Shown here: piece after piece, positions 1 to 6,602 of the stretch
Layout of the letters: every line of letters starts with the position of its first letter
Position numbering within the stretch: the first letter of the stretch is position 1
Notes under the pieces: generated by a model
Seen by the model: the letters and a program-made list of their open reading frames with translations, nothing else
The model's database searches: none
Told to the model about the DNA's origin: nothing
Translations under genes and position numbers: made by a program
Assembly: GCA_030604795.1 (NCBI GenBank)
Contig: JAUVVE010000032.1
Location: forward strand, 1-7,710
Reading direction: 5' to 3'
Length of the DNA: 7,710 nucleotides
Source: Dehalococcoidia bacterium
Lineage (GTDB): Bacteria > Chloroflexota > Dehalococcoidia > GIF9 > UBA5629

Positions 1-759
1 CCAATTTCACCAGCCATGGATGAGGTAATCCCAGTAGATCCAGACACCGCCGAGGTTGCCGATATCAACTTCAAGTGGCAGCACCCAACCCAGGCCACCA
101 AGTATGAACTATGGCTGGCGAAAGATGAGGAGTTCGGCGACACGGTAGTGCAAGAAACCATAATTCCCCGTAGCCCGCTGGCTCCAGGCTGGACACTGCC
201 TTCAAGAAGAGCTGCCACAGAACCAGGCGAAACGTACTATTGGAAAGTCAAGGTCACCCGCGCAGTTACAGGTGAAACCGGCGACGGTGAGTGGTCGGAA
301 GTCATGTCGTTCGCCATCGAATCGAGTGCACCGCAGGAAACCTCTTATCCCGGCCCCACACTACTTACCCCGACTAACGATGCGACAGAAGTCGCCCGTT
401 CCCCGTCATTCTCGTGGAGGTCCTCGCCCGAAGCCACCGAGTACGAGCTCACTCTAGCCAAGGACGAGGCCTTGGAGCGAGTAGTGGCCAGGGTAAGCGT
501 ATCTGAAGTGAGATATGACTATGATGCTGAACTCGATTGGGCCACTGCTTACTTCTGGCAGGTCAAAGTCACCGAACCATCCCACAGTGAGCCCAGCCCT
601 GTGTTCAGCTTCACTGTAGTAGCCCAAGAAGAAGTTGAACCTTCGTCTCAACCGGCGAAGCTCCCGTCGTGGGTATGGACAGCCATTGCCTCCTTCGCTG
701 CCGCATCAATTGCCGCCTCCATCACCGCCTTTATCATCACCCGCAGGAAAAGAAGCTGA
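1..759 (+). CDS. C-terminal part of a membrane-anchored surface protein with Fn3/Ig-like domains (5' partial)
   Basis: The frame is open to the left edge (it reads PISPA before the first Met at 16), so that Met is probably internal and the gene starts outside the window. Numbering from Met16, two related beta-sandwich units are visible. Unit 1 spans about residues 5-102 and unit 2 about 113-202. They share the pattern F-x-W, then A-T-x-YEL-x-LAKDE, then YYWKVKV or YFWQVKV, then F-S/A-F at the end. This is typical of fibronectin-III-like repeats of extracellular proteins. A Glu/Pro/Ser linker (about 203-218) leads to one hydrophobic segment (about 219-242) and an RRKRS tail, which puts the domains outside and the tail in the cytoplasm. 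The role is probably adhesion, scaffold or carrier of an upstream catalytic domain that is not visible. No enzymatic motif is seen. The fold call is fairly sure; the function is unknown. Confidence 0.8.
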   Translation, partial: PISPAMDEVIPVDPDTAEVADINFKWQHPTQATKYELWLAKDEEFGDTVVQETIIPRSPLAPGWTLPSRRAATEPGETYYWKVKVTRAVTGETGDGEWSEVMSFAIESSAPQETSYPGPTLLTPTNDATEVARSPSFSWRSSPEATEYELTLAKDEALERVVARVSVSEVRYDYDAELDWATAYFWQVKVTEPSHSEPSPVFSFTVVAQEEVEPSSQPAKLPSWVWTAIASFAAASIAASITAFIITRRKRS

Positions 760-770
760 GCGCCAGCAAC

Positions 771-801
771 ACCGACATCGGTCCACCTGCAGAGACCGTT
801 T
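771..801 (+). terminator. Weak candidate terminator hairpin after the surface-protein gene
   Basis: Just after the stop lie a short dyad ACCGA-CA-TCGGT (771-782) and an overlapping stem CGGTC (779-783) with GACCG (794-798), followed by only three T. The two stems exclude each other. The T-run is too short for a convincing intrinsic terminator, so this is only a candidate. Confidence 0.2.
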
Positions 802-804
802 GAC

Positions 805-853
805 TGTCACCCCGAGCAAGATTCCTCGATTGCTTCGCTCCCTCAGAATGACA
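805..853 (-). repeat. Dispersed palindromic repeat, TGTCATTCTGAG type
   Basis: The arms are TGTCACCCCGAG (805-816) and CTCAGAATGACA (842-853). Read on the minus strand, the terminal 12 bases pair completely (nine Watson-Crick pairs and three G-U), enclosing a core rich in GCGAAGC/GGAATCT-like words. From memory, repeats that begin TGTCATTCTGAG and contain GCGAAGC and GAATCT are common between genes in Dehalococcoidia and other environmental genomes. Only this one clear copy is in the window. It lies outside any gene and may act as a REP/MITE-like element or a transcript-end hairpin for minus-strand RNA. Confidence 0.55.
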
Positions 854-917
854 AATACAATCCATAGACAATTCCACAACTGCACAATCACGATGGGCAT
901 TTGACTAATGCAGCTAT

Positions 918-946
918 TTGGCAATGCGGTCACTTTGATGTAGAAT
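918..946 (+). promoter_or_regulatory. Sigma-70 type promoter of the first acyl-CoA synthetase alpha gene
   Basis: TTGGCA (918-923), a 17-base spacer and TAGAAT (941-946) match the -35/-10 consensus well. The expected start of transcription is near 953, giving a leader of about 160 bases before the ATG at 1116. A perfect 5-5-5 dyad GCATT-TGACT-AATGC (897-911) sits about 49 bases upstream of the predicted start, a place where activators often bind. Confidence 0.5.
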
Positions 947-1047
947 TCCATGGTTTGTGTCTCGACAGAGGGCAGAAGATTTCAGCCAAACGTGAGCGAA
1001 CCCGCTCCGGCACCCGGCATCATTGCCCATCGCAGAGCGACATAACA

Positions 1048-1106
1048 GCGCAACGCCTGTGAGTTCCGCTTGAGGCCCCTCCGAGCAGCGTTGGCGCATA
1101 AAGGAG
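1048..1106 (+). promoter_or_regulatory. Leader stem next to the ribosome binding site
   Basis: GCGCAACGC (1048-1056) can pair with GCGTTGGCGC (1088-1097): nine base pairs with one bulged G, closing a loop of 31 bases. The stem ends four bases before AAGGAG (1101-1106), which is nine bases from the ATG. A stem this close to the ribosome site could affect translation. No known riboswitch class is recognised. Confidence 0.3.
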
Positions 1107-1115
1107 ATACGCCCA

Positions 1116-2561
1116 ATGGGTAAGCTTAGCGAATTCGAGCCCATATTCTACCCGAAATCGGTGGCGGTGGTGGGAGTTTCGGCCAATGAGGAGAAAGCTG
1201 GTAATCGGTTCCTAAGGGTGATGACGGAGTTCGGGTTCAAGGGCAAGCTTTACCCCATCAACTCCGATACGAATGAGATACTGGGTCTCAAGGCATATCC
1301 CAGCCTCAGGCATGTCCCAGAACCGGTTGACTTGGTCAATGTCAATGCGCCGGCAAGGTCTGTCCCCCAAATCATAGAAGACTGTGTAGCCAACGGGGCG
1401 CGGGCGGCGGAAATATTTACCGCCGGCTTCAGCGAGGCCAGTGAGGACGGGCGCAGACTTGAGGACGAGATAGTGAGGCTGGCCAAGGGGAGGCTCCGCA
1501 TCATAGGCCCCAACTGCTTCGGTGTATATTGCCCCCGGGGAGGTCTTACTCTCCTCCCTGGGCCAAAATATCCCAAGGAAAGCGGCAGCGTCGCCGTCAT
1601 CTCACAAAGTGGCGGATGGGTTACCGACTTTATCTGGGCAGGCAGCGGACATGGGCTGAGGTTCAGTAAGGTCATAAGCTATGGAAATGCCTGTGATCTC
1701 AACGAGACGGATTTCCTGGAGTACCTGGCCACTGACCCCGAGACCAAGGTCATCGCCGCCTATATGGAAGGAGTGAAGGACGGGAAGCGCTTCTTCGAAC
1801 TGGCGAAAAGCCTCCTGGGGAAAAAGCCACTTATCATATGGAAGGGCGGACTCAGCGAAACCGGGAAGAGAGCAGTAGATAGCCATACAGGGTCGCTGGC
1901 TGGGGAGAGAGTGGTATGGGAAGGCTTCTTCAAGCAAACCGGTGCTGTCATGGCAGACGGCTTTGAGGAACTCCTCGACACCACCGCCATCTTCTCCCAC
2001 TTTCCCCACGGCGCAGGGCGAAGGGTTGCAGTTGTGGGCGGTGGGGGCGGAGTGGGAGTTGCCGCGAGCGATATCTGCGAGCGAGTCGGACTCAAAATTC
2101 CCGCGTCATCGCCCGAGGTCATGGAGCGGCTCAGAGCCATCCTTCCCCCTGTTGGTACAAGCGTCAGAAATCCCGTCGATGTAGGAGCCCCCATGGTGCC
2201 TTCTCCGCTATTCCAAGAGGTTCTAGAGATCCTCCTTTCCTGGGATGGAATAGACACCCTGCTAATCGATCGCATGTTCTTCTACGGAATCCCTCAGCTC
2301 GTTGGAGCCCCAGACACAGATACCGAGAAGCGTGTGGAGGTACTTACGAACGTAGCTGCGGGTACCAGAAAGCCCATCCTGGCAGTTCTGGGAGAGCTGT
2401 CCTCCGGAATCGACATGATAGATATAGAGGTAGGCAGGAGGGAAACACGCCAGCGTTTCCGTGAAGCCGGTATCTTCACCCTCCCATCCATCCATAGGGC
2501 GGCAAAGGCCCTCTCCAACCTGTGTTACTACTACGAGACCGCGCTTCCCCGCAACCGATAA
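1116..2561 (+). CDS. ADP-forming acyl-CoA synthetase, alpha-type subunit (CoA-binding, NDP-forming)
   Basis: The family interconverts acyl-CoA + ADP + Pi with acid + CoA + ATP, through a phospho-histidine, in the cytoplasm. The 481 residues match a complete alpha subunit. A Rossmann CoA-binding domain (about 8-135) starts with FYPKSVAVVGVS and ends with GPNCFG (131-136). A succinyl-CoA-ligase-like domain (about 150-295) has VISQSGG and the loop SHTGSLAG, whose His257 is the expected phosphorylated residue. A third domain (about 300-470) has a Gly-rich VVGGGGGVG turn and an NPVD motif. The ATP-grasp (beta) domain is absent, and no beta gene is in the window. AAGGAG nine bases upstream supports the ATG start. 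The segment GPNC-x-G-x-YCP-x-x-GL resembles a subgroup often annotated simply as CoA-binding protein. The acyl substrate cannot be told from the sequence; energy-conserving acid release or a related acyl-CoA role is inferred. Confidence 0.88.
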   Translation: MGKLSEFEPIFYPKSVAVVGVSANEEKAGNRFLRVMTEFGFKGKLYPINSDTNEILGLKAYPSLRHVPEPVDLVNVNAPARSVPQIIEDCVANGARAAEIFTAGFSEASEDGRRLEDEIVRLAKGRLRIIGPNCFGVYCPRGGLTLLPGPKYPKESGSVAVISQSGGWVTDFIWAGSGHGLRFSKVISYGNACDLNETDFLEYLATDPETKVIAAYMEGVKDGKRFFELAKSLLGKKPLIIWKGGLSETGKRAVDSHTGSLAGERVVWEGFFKQTGAVMADGFEELLDTTAIFSHFPHGAGRRVAVVGGGGGVGVAASDICERVGLKIPASSPEVMERLRAILPPVGTSVRNPVDVGAPMVPSPLFQEVLEILLSWDGIDTLLIDRMFFYGIPQLVGAPDTDTEKRVEVLTNVAAGTRKPILAVLGELSSGIDMIDIEVGRRETRQRFREAGIFTLPSIHRAAKALSNLCYYYETALPRNR

Positions 2562-2823
2562 GATGGCACCCGGCCCTGAGGTAGAGAAGACCAAAACCCA
2601 TCGGAGGAGCTGAATCTCTCTCCCCGGTCTCAACTACTCTCTCCCCGGTTGGAACAGAGCTAGGGCCTGCCTCAAGTAGCAGCCCTCAGCGCAGCGAGCG
2701 GTAACGAAGGTGTGAATTCCGGACAGGCCCGGAGACCTGTTCCCGCGTCGCTTCGGAATCGCCGAGAATCCAACAATAGGCGGGTTCTGGCGCTACATCG
2801 CCACATGGATTCCTGCCCATCAA
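2562..2823. other. Intergenic stretch with short repeats and hairpins, no gene seen
   Basis: No credible coding frame is seen. A 13-base direct repeat CTCTCTCCCCGGT occurs at 2616-2628 and 2637-2649 (21-base period). A bulged stem AGGGCCTGC (2662-2670) with GCAGCCCT (2679-2686) could end the upstream transcript but lacks a T-run. A nested structure follows: ATTCCG (2716-2721) with CGGAAT (2754-2759), enclosing GGACAGG (2721-2727) with CCTGTTC (2736-2742); the two stems share one base at 2721. The stretch looks like remnants of dispersed repeats rather than a gene. Confidence 0.35.
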
Positions 2824-2852
2824 TTGATTTCCATTCCAATATCAAATACAAT
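2819..2852 (+). promoter_or_regulatory. Promoter of the MoxR/VWA operon with an overlapping palindrome
   Basis: TTGATT (2824-2829), a 17-base spacer and TACAAT (2847-2852) form a good sigma-70 promoter, with the start expected near 2859. The perfect palindrome ATCAATTGAT (2819-2828) covers most of the -35 box, and a further ATCAA occurs at 2841-2845 just before the -10. Together these may form an operator. Confidence 0.5.
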
Positions 2853-2916
2853 TACTAGCCACGTACCGGATGTGTTGTTATCCTAACGCTCAACCCTGAA
2901 GGAGACGAATCGAATA

Positions 2917-3792
2917 ATGAACAAGGATGGTTTTGATCAATTCAAAGGCTCGCAGGATTACGTTACCTCCGAAGCTCTAAGAAATGCTGTGAACGTAGCC
3001 ATAGCGCTGGGAAGGCCTTTACTGGTCAGAGGCGAGCCAGGAACAGGCAAGACACTGCTTGCCCACAGTATTGCGCGAGACTTGAACAAGAAGTTGATTG
3101 TCTGGAACATAAAATCAACTACCAAAGCTCAAGAGGGACTGTATATCTATGATACCGTGCAGAGGCTTAACGACAGTCGCTTCGGAGACAAGGATGTCTC
3201 AGATATCAAACAGTATATAAAGCTCGGCAAATTGGGACAGGCTTTTGCTTCCGAAGAAAAGGTGGTACTCCTCATCGATGAGGTGGATAAAGCCGACCTG
3301 GAGTTCCCCAACGACTTGCTCAATGAGCTGGATGAGATGAGCTTTTACATTCCGGAGACCTACGAGACGATTAACGCAGTTCAGCGGCCCATCGTGGTTA
3401 TCACCAGCAATGCCGAGAAGGAGCTTCCTGATGCCTTCCTGCGGCGCTGCATATTCCACTATATCGAAGTCCCTGACCCGTCACTTATGGAGGAAATAGT
3501 CAATGTCCACTTTCCTAAGATCAAGAACAACCTTCTCCACGAAGCTCTCACCGCTTTCTACTCACTGCGAAGAATCGACAATCTACGTAAGAAACCGTCG
3601 ACAAGCGAACTGATAGATTGGATTCAGGTTCTCATTGCCAGCGCGACGCCACATGAGGACATATCTAGACAAGTTCCTTTTGCCGGCACGCTATTGAAGA
3701 AGGAAACGGACTACGACTATTTTGTAAATAACTACATGAAGAAGAAACAAGCCAGCAGCGCGGCAGCCAATACCTCTGGACCACCGCAGTAG
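2917..3792 (+). CDS. MoxR-family AAA+ ATPase
   Basis: MoxR ATPases are ring-forming, chaperone-like AAA+ proteins that use ATP to mature or activate partner enzymes, usually together with a VWA protein encoded next door. The sequence shows Walker A GEPGTGKT (39-46, Lys45), Walker B VVLLIDE (116-122, Asp121 and Glu122), sensor-1 Asn165 in VVITSN, and the arginine-finger region DAFLRRC (Arg176/177). A helical lid follows (about 190-275), and the tail is short and low in complexity (about 277-291). At 291 residues it is near the small end of the family but has every core motif. GAAGGAG ends 12 bases before the ATG, a slightly long spacing. The gene is followed after 20 bases by the VWA gene, so the two are almost surely one operon. 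Pairs like this include CoxD/CoxE of CO dehydrogenase maturation, but no cox structural genes are visible here, so the client is unknown. Confidence 0.92.
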   Translation: MNKDGFDQFKGSQDYVTSEALRNAVNVAIALGRPLLVRGEPGTGKTLLAHSIARDLNKKLIVWNIKSTTKAQEGLYIYDTVQRLNDSRFGDKDVSDIKQYIKLGKLGQAFASEEKVVLLIDEVDKADLEFPNDLLNELDEMSFYIPETYETINAVQRPIVVITSNAEKELPDAFLRRCIFHYIEVPDPSLMEEIVNVHFPKIKNNLLHEALTAFYSLRRIDNLRKKPSTSELIDWIQVLIASATPHEDISRQVPFAGTLLKKETDYDYFVNNYMKKKQASSAAANTSGPPQ

Positions 3793-3812
3793 GTAACAGC
3801 CAGAGAGCACAT

Positions 3813-4982
3813 ATGTTTACCGACTTCTTTTACACCTTAAAGGAGAAGAAGGTGCCCGTCTCAATCACAGAGTGGATGGCACTTATGGAAGCTCTGTCCA
3901 AGGGCTACATCTCCAATCTCAACGATTTCTACTATCTCGCCAGAGCCATACTGGTCAAGAGCGAGGCTTACTACGACCAGTATGATGTGGCTTTCCAGGA
4001 ATACTTCAGGGGAATAGAGGCACCGCCAGAGATTGCAGAGCAAATCCTGAGCTGGCTCCGAGACCCCATCAACAAGATGCTCCTGTCAGACGAGGAAAGG
4101 GCACTCCTTGATAGCATGGCACTTGATGAGCTGCTGGAGGAGCTTGAGAAAAGGCTAAAGGAACAAACCGAGCAGCACGATGGGGGTGACTACTGGATCG
4201 GCAGAGGAGGCACATCACCCTTCGGGCACTCCGGGGAACATCCGGGCGGAATCAGGATGGGAGGCAGCGGAGGCGGCGGCAGCGCTATGCAGATCGCCGA
4301 ACAAAGACAGTTCCGGAACTACCGTAGCGACCTGACCCTCGATGTTCGCCAGATCGAAGTAGCTCTGAAGGGACTGCGACGCTTGGACCACACCGGGCCC
4401 GAAGACCAACTGGATCTGGACAAGACAATCGACGCTACCTGCAGGAATGCCGGTGAGCTTGAGTTCATCTGGACACGGGACAGAAAGAACGCCGTGAAGT
4501 TGCTTCTCCTCATGGACGCAGGCGGGTCCATGGAGCCCTTTGCTCACCTCTGTAGCCTGCTCTTCTCAGCCGCCCATTCCAGCACCCACTTCAAGGACTT
4601 CCAGTATTACTACTTTCACAACTGCGTATACGACGCCCTTTACAAGGACATTGAGCGCAGGGATGGCGTCGGCACCGACCACATCCTGCGCACCCTGGAG
4701 CCTGACTACAAGGTGATACTAGTAGGAGATGCCTGGATGGCGACGTCAGAGCTAATCGATATGTACGGCGCTATCTACTACTACGAACGCAATCACAAGG
4801 CGGGAATAGTCAGGTTGAAGCAAATCGCCGAGCATTTCACTCATTGTGTCTGGCTAAACCCGGAGCCGCCACGTTATTGGAACCACCCCACTGTGCTGAC
4901 GATTGGGAAGGTCCTCCCTATGTTTGAGCTCACGCTTGACGGGCTTCATCAGGCCATCAAGAAACTGATTGTCAAGCGCTAG
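3813..4982 (+). CDS. CoxE-like von Willebrand factor A (VWA) domain protein
   Basis: This is the partner of the MoxR ATPase just upstream. CoxE-like VWA proteins use a metal-ion-dependent adhesion site (MIDAS) to hold the client and bring the AAA+ ring to it. The N-terminal half (about 1-122) is helical, starting MFTDFFYTLKEKKVPVS as in the family. A Gly/His-rich linker (about 124-157, including GGSGGGGS) joins it to the C-terminal VWA domain (about 225-385). The MIDAS motif reads DAGGS (235-239), that is D-x-G-x-S instead of D-x-S-x-S; a Gly at this place is, from memory, seen in this subfamily. Thr288 (VGTD) and Asp306 (LVGDAW) are candidates for the other metal-site residues. The ribosome site is weak (AGAG before the ATG), which fits translation coupled to the upstream gene. 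No signal peptide or membrane segment is seen, so the protein is probably cytoplasmic. Confidence 0.87.
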   Translation: MFTDFFYTLKEKKVPVSITEWMALMEALSKGYISNLNDFYYLARAILVKSEAYYDQYDVAFQEYFRGIEAPPEIAEQILSWLRDPINKMLLSDEERALLDSMALDELLEELEKRLKEQTEQHDGGDYWIGRGGTSPFGHSGEHPGGIRMGGSGGGGSAMQIAEQRQFRNYRSDLTLDVRQIEVALKGLRRLDHTGPEDQLDLDKTIDATCRNAGELEFIWTRDRKNAVKLLLLMDAGGSMEPFAHLCSLLFSAAHSSTHFKDFQYYYFHNCVYDALYKDIERRDGVGTDHILRTLEPDYKVILVGDAWMATSELIDMYGAIYYYERNHKAGIVRLKQIAEHFTHCVWLNPEPPRYWNHPTVLTIGKVLPMFELTLDGLHQAIKKLIVKR

Positions 4983-4987
4983 TATGC

Positions 4988-5033
4988 CCGGGAACACCCG
5001 CGGCCAGCAGCCCCAGGCTACCCTGAGTTCCGG
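4988..5033. terminator. Possible bidirectional structure in the gap between convergent genes
   Basis: Between the stop of the VWA gene and the stop of the minus-strand gene, CCGGGAAC (4988-4995) pairs with GTTCCGG (5027-5033): seven base pairs and one bulged G. It encloses a small CAGG-CTAC-CCTG hairpin (5014-5025). It is placed where a shared terminator would be expected, but neither side has a T-run. Confidence 0.2.
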
Positions 5034-5035
5034 CT

Positions 5036-6502
5036 TCACCTACAGGTGCCCAAGTATTGGCTGTAGTTGACAAGATGAGCCAGCACTTTGGCCGCTCTTT
5101 CCGGTGTAGGGTACATCAGTATGCCATTCGCCTGCAGCTTCCTCAAAGCTTCCGACTTGCGCAGAGCTTCATTGAATATGCTGCAAATGATTAGCGGCTT
5201 CTGCAGTTCGTCCATGCGCGCAATGGCTCGGTCGATGTTCTTTAGTTCGTCCTGCACCAACAGGTCCAGCCACTCCCGCATCTTCCGCACATCGGCGTCT
5301 GGGGCACGGGAAGGCGTCCGACCCGCCCAGCTCGACACCATACCTATAGAACCAACAGATAGTATGGCATCCACATTCTCGTCTTCCATAAGAGGCCATA
5401 GAGAGGGATAAGTCACAAACCCACCGGCGACGGTATCGACGGGATTGGCATGAGGCCACCGGTCAGGCAAGACCTGGTTCAACTTCTCGATAGTGGCTTG
5501 AGATAGATTGGCAATCTCTAGTCCTGCTTTCTGGCAGGCATCAGTACTCATGACAGCATGGCCACCGCCGGAACTCAATATCCCGACACTCCTGCCCCGT
5601 GGCTTGGGCTGACGTAAGAGAGCTGCCGCCACATCAAAGATCTCGTGGATTTCATTCACTCTGACTATTCCTACCTGCCTGAGGGCATTTATGTAAAGAC
5701 TGTCATCCCCAGAGAGCGCTGAAGTGTGCGACTTCGCAGCTCTGGCACCATCCGAAGTCCTTCCCACCTTCAGGACTACAATGGGTTTTCGAGCAGTGAT
5801 TTCCCGTGCCAGCTCAAGGAACCTGCGTCCTTCCCTCAACCCCTCGACGTAACCCACGATGACTCTCGTCTGCTCATCCTGTCCCAGGTACTCCAGGAAG
5901 TCCTCGAAGTGAAGGTCAGCCTCATTGCCCGAGCTCACCACCTTGCTGAACCCCATTCCGGCTTCAAGCCCAGCTTGCACTATCTCCATCAGGAAGCCAC
6001 CGCTCTGAGAAATGAGCCCAATCGCGCCTTTCTTTATGTCAAACCCAGGCCTCAAAGTCGACAAGCCCACATCAGTGTTGAAATGCCCCATGCAATTGGG
6101 CCCAACGAAGCGAAGCCCACCCCGCTTAGCGATTTCCACCACCTCAGCCTGAACCTGAACCCCACTCACTCCAGCCTCTCCCATGCCGGCGGTAATGACA
6201 ACTGCCACCTTGACCCCCTTGTCCACACATTCCCTCATCACTTCGGGAACGCCAGGGAATGGGATTACAATGACCGCAAAATCCACCGGCCCAGGCACAT
6301 CCTTTATGCTCTTGTATGCCTCAGCTCCCAGAATCTCACGCGAAGTCTTGTTTATGAGGTATATCTTCCTTGAATCCGGCCTCTCAAGTACTCTGACCGC
6401 CACATCATGGCCCCACTTGAAGAACTGGCTAGACGCCCCGATGACTGCTACTGACTTAGGGTTGAACAAATACTCAAGCCGTTGAACGATTGCACTTGCC
6501 AT
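5036..6502 (-). CDS. ADP-forming acyl-CoA synthetase, alpha-type subunit (second, divergent copy)
   Basis: This is the same three-domain family as the gene at 1116-2561, but clearly diverged. Counting from the ATG at 6502 (488 residues), LFNPKSVAVIGAS opens the CoA-binding domain, GPNCMG is at about 134-139, LISQSGG at about 163-169, and the catalytic loop SHTSALSG holds the phospho-acceptor His259. A third domain has SSGGGHAV and NPVD. As in the first copy there is no ATP-grasp domain, so a separate beta partner is needed. The loop has Ser where many relatives have Gly after SHT. Start choice: a GTG at 6541 would add 13 residues, but family members usually begin just before the LF-x-PKSVAV strand. 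The predicted transcription start at about 6543 leaves a normal leader of about 41 bases with AGG eight bases before the ATG. A nearly leaderless GTG start remains possible. The substrate is unknown. Confidence 0.86.
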   Translation of the reverse strand: MASAIVQRLEYLFNPKSVAVIGASSQFFKWGHDVAVRVLERPDSRKIYLINKTSREILGAEAYKSIKDVPGPVDFAVIVIPFPGVPEVMRECVDKGVKVAVVITAGMGEAGVSGVQVQAEVVEIAKRGGLRFVGPNCMGHFNTDVGLSTLRPGFDIKKGAIGLISQSGGFLMEIVQAGLEAGMGFSKVVSSGNEADLHFEDFLEYLGQDEQTRVIVGYVEGLREGRRFLELAREITARKPIVVLKVGRTSDGARAAKSHTSALSGDDSLYINALRQVGIVRVNEIHEIFDVAAALLRQPKPRGRSVGILSSGGGHAVMSTDACQKAGLEIANLSQATIEKLNQVLPDRWPHANPVDTVAGGFVTYPSLWPLMEDENVDAILSVGSIGMVSSWAGRTPSRAPDADVRKMREWLDLLVQDELKNIDRAIARMDELQKPLIICSIFNEALRKSEALRKLQANGILMYPTPERAAKVLAHLVNYSQYLGTCR

Positions 6503-6549
6503 AGGCTCAGCCTGCCTTTCATCTACCACCCAATCAGCCACAACCGCAC

Positions 6550-6579
6550 ATTATCCCCTATAGGCAACTTGATCGTCAA
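6550..6579 (-). promoter_or_regulatory. Promoter of the minus-strand acyl-CoA synthetase alpha gene
   Basis: On the minus strand, TTGACG (6579-6574), an 18-base spacer and GATAAT (6555-6550) form a good sigma-70 promoter. The start of transcription is expected near 6543, which argues for the ATG at 6502 as the translation start. Confidence 0.5.
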
Positions 6580-6582
6580 GTT
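6566..6582. promoter_or_regulatory. Operator-like dyad over the -35 box of the minus-strand promoter
   Basis: AACTTGA-TCG-TCAAGTT is a perfect inverted repeat with 7-base arms and a 3-base centre. One arm and part of the centre contain the minus-strand -35 hexamer, so a dimeric repressor bound here would block the polymerase. The regulator is not identified. Confidence 0.45.
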
Positions 6583-6602
6583 TTGCAATCCCGAAAAGGG
6601 CA

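Noticed and set aside
16..18. ATG at 16 as the true start of the surface-protein gene
   Set aside because: The frame is open upstream to the edge, no ribosome site can be seen, and the ATG lies at the boundary of a repeated domain, so it is more likely an internal Met.
760..1115. tRNA or other known RNA gene in the first intergenic stretch
   Set aside because: No cloverleaf, T-loop GTTCGA-type motif or CCA-end pattern could be found on either strand.
1602..2275. Minus-strand frames of 135 and 171 codons under the first acyl-CoA synthetase gene
   Set aside because: They overlap each other and a conserved gene, and are low in complexity (Ser/Pro/Arg-rich), as expected for shadows of a GC-rich gene.
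2802..2817. CATGGATTCCTGCCC as a fragment of a second common dispersed repeat family
   Set aside because: It recalls words seen in widespread GGATTCCTGC-type repeats, but the matching arm is missing, so it could be chance.
5726..6373. Open frame of 215 codons on the plus strand opposite the second acyl-CoA synthetase gene
   Set aside because: It lies fully antisense to a well-conserved gene, its product resembles no family I know, and it has no ribosome site; it is a shadow frame.
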